Part shown: piece by piece, positions 7,846 through 15,585 of the stretch
Position numbering within the stretch: the first letter of the stretch is position 1
How the letters are laid out: every line of letters begins with the position of its first letter
DNA from: Azospirillum sp. TSA2s
Lineage (GTDB): Bacteria > Pseudomonadota > Alphaproteobacteria > Azospirillales > Azospirillaceae
NCBI RefSeq assembly: GCF_004923315.1
Contig: NZ_CP039650.1
Coordinates: 1,699,501-1,763,500 of the forward strand
Length of the DNA stretch: 64,000 nucleotides
Reading direction: 5' to 3'
The notes under the pieces: model-generated
The model's input: only the letters and a program-made list of their open reading frames with translations
What the model was told of the DNA's origin: nothing
The model's database searches: none
Translations under genes and position numbers: made by a program

Positions 7846-10356
7846 ATGAGCGCATCCTTCACTGATCGGCGTCTTGAGATGTCCATGGACCGTTCTGCCC
7901 CGAAACATTCCTCGCGCGCCCGGCGCGCCGCTCCGGGCCACCACGATCCCGTTTCCGAATCCGCCGGCGCCACGGCGGCCGAGATCCGTGATGGACTGGT
8001 TCTCGCCTTTCTGGCCCGCAAGAGGCTGCTGGTGCTGGTGGGAGATGCCGGGTCGGGCCGTCCCGCGCTGTTCCGCCAACTGGTCGAGCATGTCGAGGCG
8101 GACGGCGCCATGGCGCTGCCGGTCGCGGCGTCGCTCGGCGCGGAGCTGGAGGATCTGGTCGCCGCCGCCGGCACCGGCGCGCTGCCCGATCTGGCCGCCG
8201 GGGATGAGGGCGGCGAGGTCGATTTCGACGCCCTGATCGCCGCGCTGGAGGAAAGGCTGGAACTTGCCGGCTCCGGGCTGCTGGCAGTGGACAACGCCGC
8301 CGTGCTGGCGCCGCCGGTGCTGAGCGATCTGGTCGATCTGACGCGGGCGGAAACGCCGTCCGGCCGCTTCATGCAGGTGCTGCTCTGCGGCACTCCCGAA
8401 CTGGAAGGAACCTTGGCGCGGGCCGGGCTGACGGATGTGCTGCGCGACATGGGCGTGATCTACCGGATGTCGCCCGGCGGGGGCTTCGTCGACGAGCCGC
8501 AGGACGCCGCCGCATCGCCGGCGCCGCGTCCGGTGCCGATCCTGGCGCCGCCGCCCCAGTCGGCGGCGATTCCGCCCGCGAACGACTGGTCGGTGGGTGA
8601 GCGGCAGGAAGACCGGCCGCAGGATCACCGCTGGTCGGGCGATCAGGAATGGAGCGACCGCGATCCCGGACCGATGGCCGGTGCGGAGGGGCCGGTCGCC
8701 GACTATCAAAACCGGTGGTACCCGGGTTTCGGCCAGGGCCAGACGATGCGGGCGCCGCGCCGGACCGGGCTCTATGCCGGAGCGGCGCTGACCACCCTGG
8801 TCCTGCTGGGAGCCGCAGGCGCCGCCATCGCCACCGCGATGCCGGGCGCCTTCCCCGACCGGGCGCTGGCGATGGTGGAGGAGGGGTGGGTCCGCGCGCG
8901 CGATGCGGTCGAGCGGACGGTGCTGGGCCTGACCGGTGACGAGACTCCGGCCGCCAGCCGGCAGGCTGCCGCCGATACTGCCACGGCCGCGCCCGGTGCC
9001 GCCCCGTCGGTTCCGGCAACGTCGGTTCCGGCAGCCTCCGTTCCTGTGGCGCCTGCCGCTTCCTCCCCGACGTCTACGCCACCCGCCCCGCGTCCGGCCG
9101 CCACGGCCGATGCTCAGAAGACGCCGGCCCAGAGCGCGCAGCCGCCTGCGAGCGGTACCCAGACGGTGACGAAGGCGGCGGTGCCCGCCTCGACAGCCAC
9201 TCCGCCGGCGGCGGCTCCGGTCGAGACCGCGGCACTGCCGCCGGCCCAGTCGCAGCCGTCAGCCGCCAAGCCCTCCGCCTCGCCGGGCAATGCGGAGGCG
9301 GCGCCGGGCGTGGCCTCGCTGCCGCCGCTGGAGGACCCATCGGCCACGCCCGCCGTTCCCGCCGTGCCGCAGGTCGCCGTTCCCGACGCCGACACCGCCC
9401 AGCGCGTGCGCAGCATGGTCGATCAGGCCCGCCGCCAGATTGCCGGCAAGCGCCTGACCACCCCGCCCGGCGACAATGCCTTCGAGACGGTGCAGCGAAT
9501 CCGCCAGATCGCGCCGTCGGCGCCCGAGGTGGCGGAACTGCTGACCACCATGGAGGACACCTATCGCCGCTGGGCGATGATGGCGGAGCGCGACGGCGAC
9601 TGGTCGGAGACGAAGCGCTTCTACGAGCGGGCGCAGATGATCTCGCCTGCCAGCCCCGATCTGGCCGAACGAATTCGCGCGGCGGGCGAGCAGCGGGCCT
9701 ATGCCGGCCCCTCCAACGGCCCTTCCACCGGCACCGCGTCCGGCACCGGCGGCGGAAGTTCCGCGGCGCCGGTGAAGGCGACTCCGGGTCTGGGCGACCG
9801 CGAATCGGTGCTGGCCCTGCTGCGCAACCCGTCGGAGCTGTCGCGCACGCTGCAGGCCGGGGCCAGTCCGGATACGCGGCTGGAGAATGGCAAGACCCTG
9901 CTGATGATCGCCGCCGAACAGGGGCTGACCGATGCGGTGCGGGTGTTGCTGGAGCGTCATGCCCGATCCGATCTGCGCACCTCCGACGGCGCCACGGCGG
10001 TGATGTACGCCGCCTGGGGCGGGCATGATGCGGTGGTCCGCGCGCTGGCCGACGGCGGCGCCGATCTCGACACCACCAACAGCGACGGCAAGACCGCGCT
10101 GATGGCCGCCGCCGCCCGCGGCCATCAGGACGTGGCGCGCACGCTGATCCAGCATGGGGTGATGGTCGACCGCACCACCGCCTATGGCTGGTCGGCGCTG
10201 ATGTACGCCGCCAACAACGGGCACGAGGCGGTGGCCAAGCTTCTGCTCGACAGCGGCGCCAACCCCTACCGCATGGACGCCAACGGCAACTCCGCCCTGA
10301 CTCTGGGCGCGCTGCAGGGCCATGTGCAGGTGGTGGAGGCGCTGAAGCCCCGCTGA
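7846..10356 (+). CDS. Degenerate P-loop (ExeA-like) / transmembrane / ankyrin-repeat protein
   Basis: An 836-residue multi-domain protein. Residues about 45-215 resemble the AAA-type ATPase of ExeA/GspA, but the P-loop reads GDAGSGRP (K and S/T replaced) and the Walker B region reads LLAVDNA without the usual glutamate, so ATP hydrolysis is doubtful. One membrane segment lies at about 309-335, followed by a long Pro/Ala/Ser/Thr-rich stretch (about 366-520), a helical segment, and about five ankyrin repeats at 679-832. This layout puts the ankyrin repeats in the periplasm if the N-terminus is cytoplasmic. The start is uncertain: ATGs also occur at 7879 and 7885. Its 3' end faces the caspase-like gene 20 bases away. 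Confidence 0.75.
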   Translation: MSASFTDRRLEMSMDRSAPKHSSRARRAAPGHHDPVSESAGATAAEIRDGLVLAFLARKRLLVLVGDAGSGRPALFRQLVEHVEADGAMALPVAASLGAELEDLVAAAGTGALPDLAAGDEGGEVDFDALIAALEERLELAGSGLLAVDNAAVLAPPVLSDLVDLTRAETPSGRFMQVLLCGTPELEGTLARAGLTDVLRDMGVIYRMSPGGGFVDEPQDAAASPAPRPVPILAPPPQSAAIPPANDWSVGERQEDRPQDHRWSGDQEWSDRDPGPMAGAEGPVADYQNRWYPGFGQGQTMRAPRRTGLYAGAALTTLVLLGAAGAAIATAMPGAFPDRALAMVEEGWVRARDAVERTVLGLTGDETPAASRQAAADTATAAPGAAPSVPATSVPAASVPVAPAASSPTSTPPAPRPAATADAQKTPAQSAQPPASGTQTVTKAAVPASTATPPAAAPVETAALPPAQSQPSAAKPSASPGNAEAAPGVASLPPLEDPSATPAVPAVPQVAVPDADTAQRVRSMVDQARRQIAGKRLTTPPGDNAFETVQRIRQIAPSAPEVAELLTTMEDTYRRWAMMAERDGDWSETKRFYERAQMISPASPDLAERIRAAGEQRAYAGPSNGPSTGTASGTGGGSSAAPVKATPGLGDRESVLALLRNPSELSRTLQAGASPDTRLENGKTLLMIAAEQGLTDAVRVLLERHARSDLRTSDGATAVMYAAWGGHDAVVRALADGGADLDTTNSDGKTALMAAAARGHQDVARTLIQHGVMVDRTTAYGWSALMYAANNGHEAVAKLLLDSGANPYRMDANGNSALTLGALQGHVQVVEALKPR

Positions 10357-10375
10357 TCCCCGCTCGGCGGTGGTC

Positions 10376-12076
10376 TTACTGGTCCAGGCGGACGGAGCCG
10401 CGCCACAGGCCGGCGCTCTGTCCGCCATTGGCGTAGTGGAAGACGCCCGGCCCGTCCGGTTGACCGTCGCGGAAGCGCCCGGCAAACCGGCTGCCGTCGG
10501 TGAAGGTCATCACGCCATAGCCTGACATCAGGTCGCCCGACCATTCCCCTTCGTAGGTCTGGCCGTTGGCGAAGTGGTAGACGCCCGCTCCCTGGCGGAT
10601 CGGCCGGCCCAGCCCCGAACCGGAGGATGGCTGCGCCCAGGTTCCTTCGTAACGGTCGCCGCCGGCGAAGCCGTAGCTCCAGTATCGGCTGTCGGGACGG
10701 CTGCGCGCCCGATCCGCGGCGGTGCGGGCATCGCCGAGCGTGCGCATCGCCTGCTGCTCCGCTTCCACCGCCGGGCTGTCCGGGACAGTGAAGCCGGTGC
10801 CGGGCGGCGCGGTCGGGAAGCTGCGCGGCTGCTCCGTCCGGATCGGATCGGAATTGCCGGCGGCCGGCGGCTCCATCCCTTGCTCTATGCCGGGATCGCC
10901 GAAGGAGGGGCCGGCCTCCACCGGACCACGGGCGCGGGCGGCGAGCGGCGACGGGTCAGCCCAGCGGGTGGCCAGCACGCCGGCGGTGAGATAGCCGGTC
11001 CGGCCGGCCGGATCGCGCACGCGCAGCCAGCTTCCTTCCGGCACAGCCTCCAACACCGTCACCATGCTGCCGGCCGACAGTTGTGCGACGCCGCGCGCAC
11101 CGACGGCCGGCCGGTCGAACAGGGTGCTCGACTTCGCCATCTCATATTCGCCGGGCGGAAGGCTTGGGGTGGTCACCGCGGGCGGTTCCTTCGCCGGCGG
11201 TTCCTTTGCCGGAGATGTGGTGGAGGCGGCCGGCGGGGTGGTCGGCGTTTTGGCGGGCGCCGATGCCACGGCCGGCACCAGCACCAGATTGCTGCCCAAC
11301 CGGTCCTGCAGCCAGGGCAGTTGCCGGCCGTCGCTGCGTTCGGCGACGGCGCGCGCCACCTCGGCCAGCGAATCGCGGAAGGCGACGCCGGGCTTGACCA
11401 TCTCGCGCGCCAGCGCGGCGGTGAAGGGATCGGGACCCTTGCCCGACTTGGGCGGCACCGGCGGCACGCCCGGACGGTGGGCGTAGACGACGAACAGGCC
11501 GTCCGCCTCGATCGGCGTGCCCAGCGCGCCGCCGCCGACCCGCTGGGCCAGCGCCTCGGCGATGCCGGGGTCGATCACCACCACCGCCTTGCGTCCGCTG
11601 TCCCGCAGGTCGCTCAACACGGTGTCGAGGTCCAGGGCGGCGCGTGGCAGGTCCTCCGCACCCGTAGGCGCGGCGTCGGCCGGCAGCAGGAACTCCCGCT
11701 CCCCCAGTCCGACGGCGAGGCCGGTGTAATAGACGAAGCCGAGATCGGCACCGGACAGCGCCTCGCGGAAGCGCTCCAGCGCCGATTCCATGGCGATCCT
11801 CCCGACATTGTCGGCCCGCGTCACAGAGAAACCGGCGTTGCGCAAGGCCGACGCCATGGCCGAGGCATTGGCGGCGGCCTGGTCCGACCGGCTGTCGAGC
11901 GCCGTGTAGCGGCCATTGTCGATGACCAGCGCCACGCGCTTTCCAGTGTCCGCCAGCGCGCCGCCGAAGGGCAGGGCGGCCAGCAGCGCCGCCGTGAGGA
12001 CGGTCACTTCAAGGCGACGCCTCCATCCTCCTGTCTTGCGGCGGGTGGCATGGCTTGCAGTCGGGGTCATCGTCAC
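10376..12076 (-). CDS. Exported caspase-like pseudoenzyme with SH3b domain and MORN repeats
   Basis: A 566-residue protein with a signal peptide ending near residue 42 (GGALA before DTGKR). Residues about 45-270 have the fold pattern of bacterial metacaspase-like C14 proteins (RVALVIDNGRYT, then FVYYTGLAVG and LLPADA). The histidine normally in SGHG is Leu120, and the cysteine normally in DACR is replaced within IDPG (169-172), so it should not be a protease. Residues about 315-372 form a bacterial SH3 domain, and about 462-562 hold four MORN repeats (for example YEGTW, YEGEW, FAGRF). The start is GTG at 12076 with AAGGA nine bases upstream; an ATG at 12070 is possible. Peptidoglycan or membrane binding is inferred from SH3b and MORN. 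Confidence 0.8.
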   Translation of the reverse strand: MTMTPTASHATRRKTGGWRRRLEVTVLTAALLAALPFGGALADTGKRVALVIDNGRYTALDSRSDQAAANASAMASALRNAGFSVTRADNVGRIAMESALERFREALSGADLGFVYYTGLAVGLGEREFLLPADAAPTGAEDLPRAALDLDTVLSDLRDSGRKAVVVIDPGIAEALAQRVGGGALGTPIEADGLFVVYAHRPGVPPVPPKSGKGPDPFTAALAREMVKPGVAFRDSLAEVARAVAERSDGRQLPWLQDRLGSNLVLVPAVASAPAKTPTTPPAASTTSPAKEPPAKEPPAVTTPSLPPGEYEMAKSSTLFDRPAVGARGVAQLSAGSMVTVLEAVPEGSWLRVRDPAGRTGYLTAGVLATRWADPSPLAARARGPVEAGPSFGDPGIEQGMEPPAAGNSDPIRTEQPRSFPTAPPGTGFTVPDSPAVEAEQQAMRTLGDARTAADRARSRPDSRYWSYGFAGGDRYEGTWAQPSSGSGLGRPIRQGAGVYHFANGQTYEGEWSGDLMSGYGVMTFTDGSRFAGRFRDGQPDGPGVFHYANGGQSAGLWRGSVRLDQ

Positions 12077-12363
12077 GGCGTTCCATCCTTCGTCTGCGCG
12101 GCAGCCTCCGGCACGGGCATGATCCTATGCGCCGCCCGATGCCGGGTTGCGTACCGCCGCCGGGAGCATAGCCTTTTCCACCAGTCGGGGACCCCGCTCT
12201 TTCGGGGCGGCGGACTGTGCCGGCGTTACCCCGCGTGGACAATGGGCGGAGCCGGAGCAGGCGCCGCGTCTCCGGCGGGAGGGAGGAGATCCGGCGAGGT
12301 ATCGCTTTCCCTTCGCGGCGAAGCCGCCTATATGACGCTCCTTCGCAGACAACGAGGTTCGCC

Positions 12364-12627
12364 ATGCCGCCCGCCAAGCCGTCCGTCGTCCGGATGTCCG
12401 ACACCGAAATCGCCCGCGTGCAGATGTACCTGCGCAAGACGCTGGGCAATCCGAAGATCGTGATCGAGCCGCCGGCCAAGGCCGGCCAGTCGGCCGAAGT
12501 GACGGTGGATGGCGAGTTCTTCGGCACGCTGAACCGTGACGAGGACGAGGGCGAGGTGTCCTATGCCCTGAACGTCGTCATCCTGGAAGAGGACCTGCCG
12601 GAGCCGCCGGCCATTCCGCGCCGCTGA
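12364..12627 (+). CDS. DUF3126 family protein
   Basis: An 87-residue acidic cytoplasmic protein. The segments EIARVQMYLRKTLGNPKI and the closing DEDEGEVSYALNVVILEEDL match the DUF3126 family, a small family widespread in Alphaproteobacteria with no known function. Length is normal for the family. The ATG at 12364 matches the family start apart from a short basic extension. It stands alone, with a leftward membrane protein gene ending 24 bases downstream. Confidence 0.85.
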   Translation: MPPAKPSVVRMSDTEIARVQMYLRKTLGNPKIVIEPPAKAGQSAEVTVDGEFFGTLNRDEDEGEVSYALNVVILEEDLPEPPAIPRR

Positions 12628-12651
12628 TCACGCTGGTCTTTTCCTGACGCC

Positions 12652-13281
12652 CTAGCGGCTGTGAGCGCGAAGCTCCGCCGCCAGGGCGGCCAGCAGGGTC
12701 TGCCCGCCCGACAGGGTCAGGCCGCGCACCAGAACGATCGCCTTGCGCCCGCCGCGCCGGTGCATGACCAGCCGTACGTTGCGGCTGCCCGCCGCCTTCA
12801 GTTCCGCCTTCACCGCATCATTGGGCGCGACGTTGCCGGCGACGAGGTTCATCTCCGCCTTGTGGCCGTAATCGTGCGCCGGGTCGATCCAGGCGACGAA
12901 CAGCGGCTTGCCGCCCACCATCGGGTACAGCGCCAGATCGCGGATCGTCTCATGCGCATGGATGCGTGAACCGTCCACCGTCAGCCCGCGTGCCGTCACG
13001 CCCAGCCGCACGGCCCGGCACTGGACCGTCTCGGTCAGCATCACCACCCACAGCAGCAGCACCGGAACCGCGCAGAAGACCGCCAGCCATTGCAGCATGC
13101 CGGCCAGTTCCTCGGGCGCCAGACCGGCCCCGGCGATGAAGCCCGTGGCCAGAAGCCCCGCGATCAGCAGATAGCGCGTGCGGATCACCGGGGTCAGCAC
13201 CGGGGTCGCCACGAACACGGCACCGGCCGCGCCGTCCTCGCGCGTGATCTCAAGGCTGGGGGGCGGCTTGGCGGCGGGCAT
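12652..13281 (-). CDS. Two-span membrane protein, unknown function
   Basis: A 209-residue protein. Two hydrophobic segments (about residues 37-55 and 62-82) suggest a membrane hairpin, followed by a soluble C-terminal region containing VRLGVTARGLTVDGSRIHAH, reminiscent of PH-like membrane-associated domains in which a short loop follows two helices. No enzyme motif is visible. The ATG at 13281 is the natural start. Its promoter should lie in 13282-13420. Family not recognised. Confidence 0.65.
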   Translation of the reverse strand: MPAAKPPPSLEITREDGAAGAVFVATPVLTPVIRTRYLLIAGLLATGFIAGAGLAPEELAGMLQWLAVFCAVPVLLLWVVMLTETVQCRAVRLGVTARGLTVDGSRIHAHETIRDLALYPMVGGKPLFVAWIDPAHDYGHKAEMNLVAGNVAPNDAVKAELKAAGSRNVRLVMHRRGGRKAIVLVRGLTLSGGQTLLAALAAELRAHSR

Positions 13282-13420
13282 GTCTCAAGGGTATTGCGGT
13301 AAAGGGGCGTGATCCTGTTCCGGCATGGTGCCGCCCGTCCAGTTCTTTCACCCATTTCCCCACGATGGACGGCCCGCACCCGCGGAGCGTGTCGCGCTTG
13401 TGTCGCCCTTCGCCCATGTC

Positions 13421-13448
13421 TTGAAAATGGCGGGGGGCGTGGTAATCT
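13421..13448 (+). promoter_or_regulatory. Candidate antisense promoter facing the 29-residue peptide gene
   Basis: TTGAAA at 13421-13426 and TAATCT at 13443-13448 are separated by 16 bases. Transcription would begin near 13455, exactly where the inverted-repeat arm AGGAGGTGACGCGAG begins, and would read antisense through the whole 29-residue ORF. No coding frame follows it on this strand. Confidence 0.4.
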
Positions 13449-13455
13449 CGGGGGC

Positions 13456-13622
13456 AGGAGGTGACGCGAGCCGCTTCCTGAATGGCGGGACCGGTTTCCC
13501 GGCCCCACCATCTTTGGCTTACCTGTCCTGGTCCGTGTTGAAGCCCGCTTGGAACTCGAACTTCAGCTTGAACCAGAAGCGGCCGAGCCACTTCAGGAAT
13601 TTTCTCACTCGCGTCACCTCCT
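13456..13622. repeat. Long imperfect inverted repeat enclosing the 29-residue peptide ORF
   Basis: A perfect 15-base arm pair (13456-13470 and 13608-13622) continues with an 8-base pair (13475-13482 and 13592-13599) and a 4-base pair (13483-13486 and 13587-13590). In the leftward mRNA, the 3' arm would base-pair over the Shine-Dalgarno and start codon of the peptide gene. Confidence 0.85.
13519..13608 (-). CDS. 29-residue cationic aromatic peptide, candidate type I toxin or micropeptide
   Basis: Starting at the GTG at 13608, the peptide begins MRKFLKWLGRFWFKLKFEFQ and ends in AGFNTDQDR. It has eight aromatic residues and seven Lys/Arg against three acidic residues, concentrated in an N-terminal amphipathic segment that should bind or enter membranes. 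The Shine-Dalgarno AAAGGAGG lies about eight bases upstream, and a good promoter is at 13663-13691. The sequence after the stop is complementary to the ribosome binding site, and a possible antisense promoter faces it. These traits match type I toxin-antitoxin modules, whose toxins are of similar size, but I recognise no homologue. An in-frame GTG at 13617 overlaps the Shine-Dalgarno and is less likely. Confidence 0.55.
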   Translation of the reverse strand: MRKFLKWLGRFWFKLKFEFQAGFNTDQDR

Positions 13623-13662
13623 TTCGGTTGCCCTTCGCGCGTGATGCACGTCCGGCGGCGCG

Positions 13663-13691
13663 AGAATACCGCGCACGCATGTGCATGCCAA
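13663..13691 (-). promoter_or_regulatory. Promoter of the 29-residue peptide gene
   Basis: Read leftward, TTGGCA (13691-13686) and TATTCT (13668-13663) are separated by exactly 17 bases, a good sigma-70 type promoter. It predicts a leader of about 45 bases ending in AAAGGAGG and the GTG start at 13608. Confidence 0.6.
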
Positions 13692-13865
13692 TGTCGCTTC
13701 GGCGAAAATTTCCCTTAAAGTTGCGTTCTGATGTCCTCGGGCAAGAGGGCTGGGCTTTTGCAACCCTGGCGCCTCAATCGGAGGGGTGATAGTTTTCAGG
13801 ACGGACGATTCTGACCGAACCGTCAAGTCCGCTCCCCAAATCCGAGCTGTGAAGGACCGCCGCCC

Positions 13866-14729
13866 GTGACCTTCCCCAATCCGCTCGATGTCCGGGAAGC
13901 GACTGCTTCTCGGCAAGGCTCGGACCGGGCCGCTTCTTCGGCCGCGTCCCCGGTGGTCGTCGAGGCGCGCAAGCTTTCGCTGGTCTATCCCACCGCGGAC
14001 AAGCCGGTCACGGCACTCAGCGAGGTCGACCTGACCATCGGCAGGGGCGATTTCGTCTCGCTGATCGGTCCCAGCGGCTGCGGCAAGACCACCTTGTTGC
14101 GGGTGATCGCCGATCTGGAACGCCCGACCTCCGGCCATGTCGCCATCGAAGGCATGACGCCGGAACAGGCGCGGCTGAAGCGGCTCTACGGCTATGTCTT
14201 CCAGGCTCCGGCGCTCTATCCGTGGCGGACGGTGGAGCGCAATGTGATGCTGCCGCTGGAGATCATGGGCTTGCCCAAGGCCGAACGTCAGCAGCGCGCC
14301 CGCGAACAGCTTGAGCGCGTCGGACTGTCGGGCTTCGAGCGCAAGTTCCCCTGGCAGCTCTCCGGCGGCATGCAGCAGCGCGTGTCCATCGCCCGCGCCC
14401 TGGCCCTGCAGCCCGACCTGCTGCTGATGGACGAGCCGTTCGGCGCGCTCGACGAGATCACGCGCGACCATCTGAACCTGCATCTGACCCAGCTGTGGCG
14501 GGCGACCGGCAAGACCTGCGTCTTCGTCACCCATTCCATTGCCGAGGCGGTCTTCCTCTCCACCCGAATCGTGGTGATGAGCCCGCGGCCCGGCCGCATC
14601 CTCGACGTCATCGACTGCAGCACCCTGCCGCGCGAGCGCACTCTGGACATCCGCGAGTCGCCGGAATTCGCCGCCATCGCCCACCGCGTGCGCGAGGGGC
14701 TGAAGGAGGGGCACAGCTACGATGACTAG
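13866..14729 (+). CDS. ABC transporter ATPase, nitrate/sulfonate/pyrimidine (NitT/TauT) type
   Basis: A 287-residue ATP-binding subunit that powers import. Walker A GPSGCGKT is at about residues 68-75, the Q-loop in VFQAPALYPWRT, the signature QLSGGMQQR near 164, Walker B LLLMDEPFGALD near 185, and the switch histidine in FVTHSIAEAV. The YPWRTV pattern after the Q-loop is typical of the SsuB/TauB/ThiZ group. The start is GTG at 13866. The stop overlaps the next permease start by eight bases, so the three genes form a translationally coupled operon. No binding protein follows directly; the substrate is unknown. Confidence 0.88.
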   Translation: MTFPNPLDVREATASRQGSDRAASSAASPVVVEARKLSLVYPTADKPVTALSEVDLTIGRGDFVSLIGPSGCGKTTLLRVIADLERPTSGHVAIEGMTPEQARLKRLYGYVFQAPALYPWRTVERNVMLPLEIMGLPKAERQQRAREQLERVGLSGFERKFPWQLSGGMQQRVSIARALALQPDLLLMDEPFGALDEITRDHLNLHLTQLWRATGKTCVFVTHSIAEAVFLSTRIVVMSPRPGRILDVIDCSTLPRERTLDIRESPEFAAIAHRVREGLKEGHSYDD

Positions 14730-15585
14730 GCGTGCGCTTCCTGTGACGGTGATGACGCTGCTCCTGCTGGCGGCGTGGTATGTCGGAGCGGCGTGGCTGA
14801 ACTGGCCGCAGGCGGCGGAGACGCTGGCCCGCACCGGCAAGCCCACGGCCTTCGGTGACGTGCTGGCCCAGGCCTATGCGATGAAGCGGCCGATCCTGCC
14901 CACCCCCGATCAGGTGGTGGTGGAGTTGTGGAAGTCGCTGACCGGCTATGCGCCGACCAGCCCGCGCAACCTGCTGTTCCACGCCTGGGTGACGACGGAG
15001 GCGGCGCTGACCGGGCTGGCGATGGGGCTGGTTCTGGGCATTCTCCTGGCCGCCGGTATCGTCTACACCCGCACGCTGGAGGCCAGCCTGCTGCCCTGGG
15101 TGATCGCGTCGCAGACCATCCCGATCCTGGCCATCGCGCCGATGATCGTCGTCATTCTCGGCAACATCGGGCTGACCGGTCTGCTGCCGAAGGCGGTGAT
15201 CTGCATGTATCTGTGCTTTTTCCCGATCACCGTGGGCATGGTGAAGGGGCTGCGCTCCGCCGATCCGCTGTGGCTCGATCTGATGCGGACCTATTCGGCG
15301 AGCGGGATGCGCGCCTTCTGGTCGTTGCGGCTTCCGGCGTCCATGCCGTTCCTGTTCGCCAGCCTCAAGGTGTCGGTCGCCATCAGCGTGGTCGGCGCCA
15401 TCGTCGGCGAGCTGCCGACCGGCGGGCAGGCCGGGCTGGGGGCGCGGTTGTTGTCCGGGTCCTATTATGGACAAACGGTGCAGATCTGGGCGGCGCTGAT
15501 CATGGCCTCGCTGCTGTCGGTGGCGCTGATCGGGTTGGTGCGCGGGCTGGAGCTGGTCCTGCTGGGCCGGGCGGGTGCGCGATGA
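14722..15585 (+). CDS. ABC transporter permease (NitT/TauT type)
   Basis: A 287-residue inner-membrane permease. The first half holds an N-terminal helix and a loop with the family signature LPTPDQVVVELWKSL. The core has about five more spans and the cytoplasmic EAA-type loop, here DLMRTYSASGMRAFWSLRLP near residue 190, which contacts the ATPase. The ATG at 14722 overlaps the ATPase gene, and the stop overlaps the next permease start (ATGA). Together with the 382-residue permease it probably forms a heterodimeric channel. Confidence 0.86.
   Translation: MTRRALPVTVMTLLLLAAWYVGAAWLNWPQAAETLARTGKPTAFGDVLAQAYAMKRPILPTPDQVVVELWKSLTGYAPTSPRNLLFHAWVTTEAALTGLAMGLVLGILLAAGIVYTRTLEASLLPWVIASQTIPILAIAPMIVVILGNIGLTGLLPKAVICMYLCFFPITVGMVKGLRSADPLWLDLMRTYSASGMRAFWSLRLPASMPFLFASLKVSVAISVVGAIVGELPTGGQAGLGARLLSGSYYGQTVQIWAALIMASLLSVALIGLVRGLELVLLGRAGAR

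Larger units (their letters stand above)
13455..13625 (+). ncRNA. Candidate antisense RNA covering the 29-residue peptide ORF
   Basis: Predicted from the rightward promoter at 13421-13448. The RNA would carry both arms of a long inverted repeat (13456-13470 with 13608-13622, and 13475-13482 with 13592-13599). It would be complementary to the Shine-Dalgarno, start and entire reading frame on the opposite strand. The 3' end is uncertain because no T-run terminator is seen. This is inference from promoter position and complementarity. Confidence 0.3.

Noticed and set aside
13700..13865. Thiamine pyrophosphate riboswitch upstream of the first ABC operon
   Set aside because: Such transporters are often TPP-controlled, but the conserved CUGAGA and the matching distal motif are not present.
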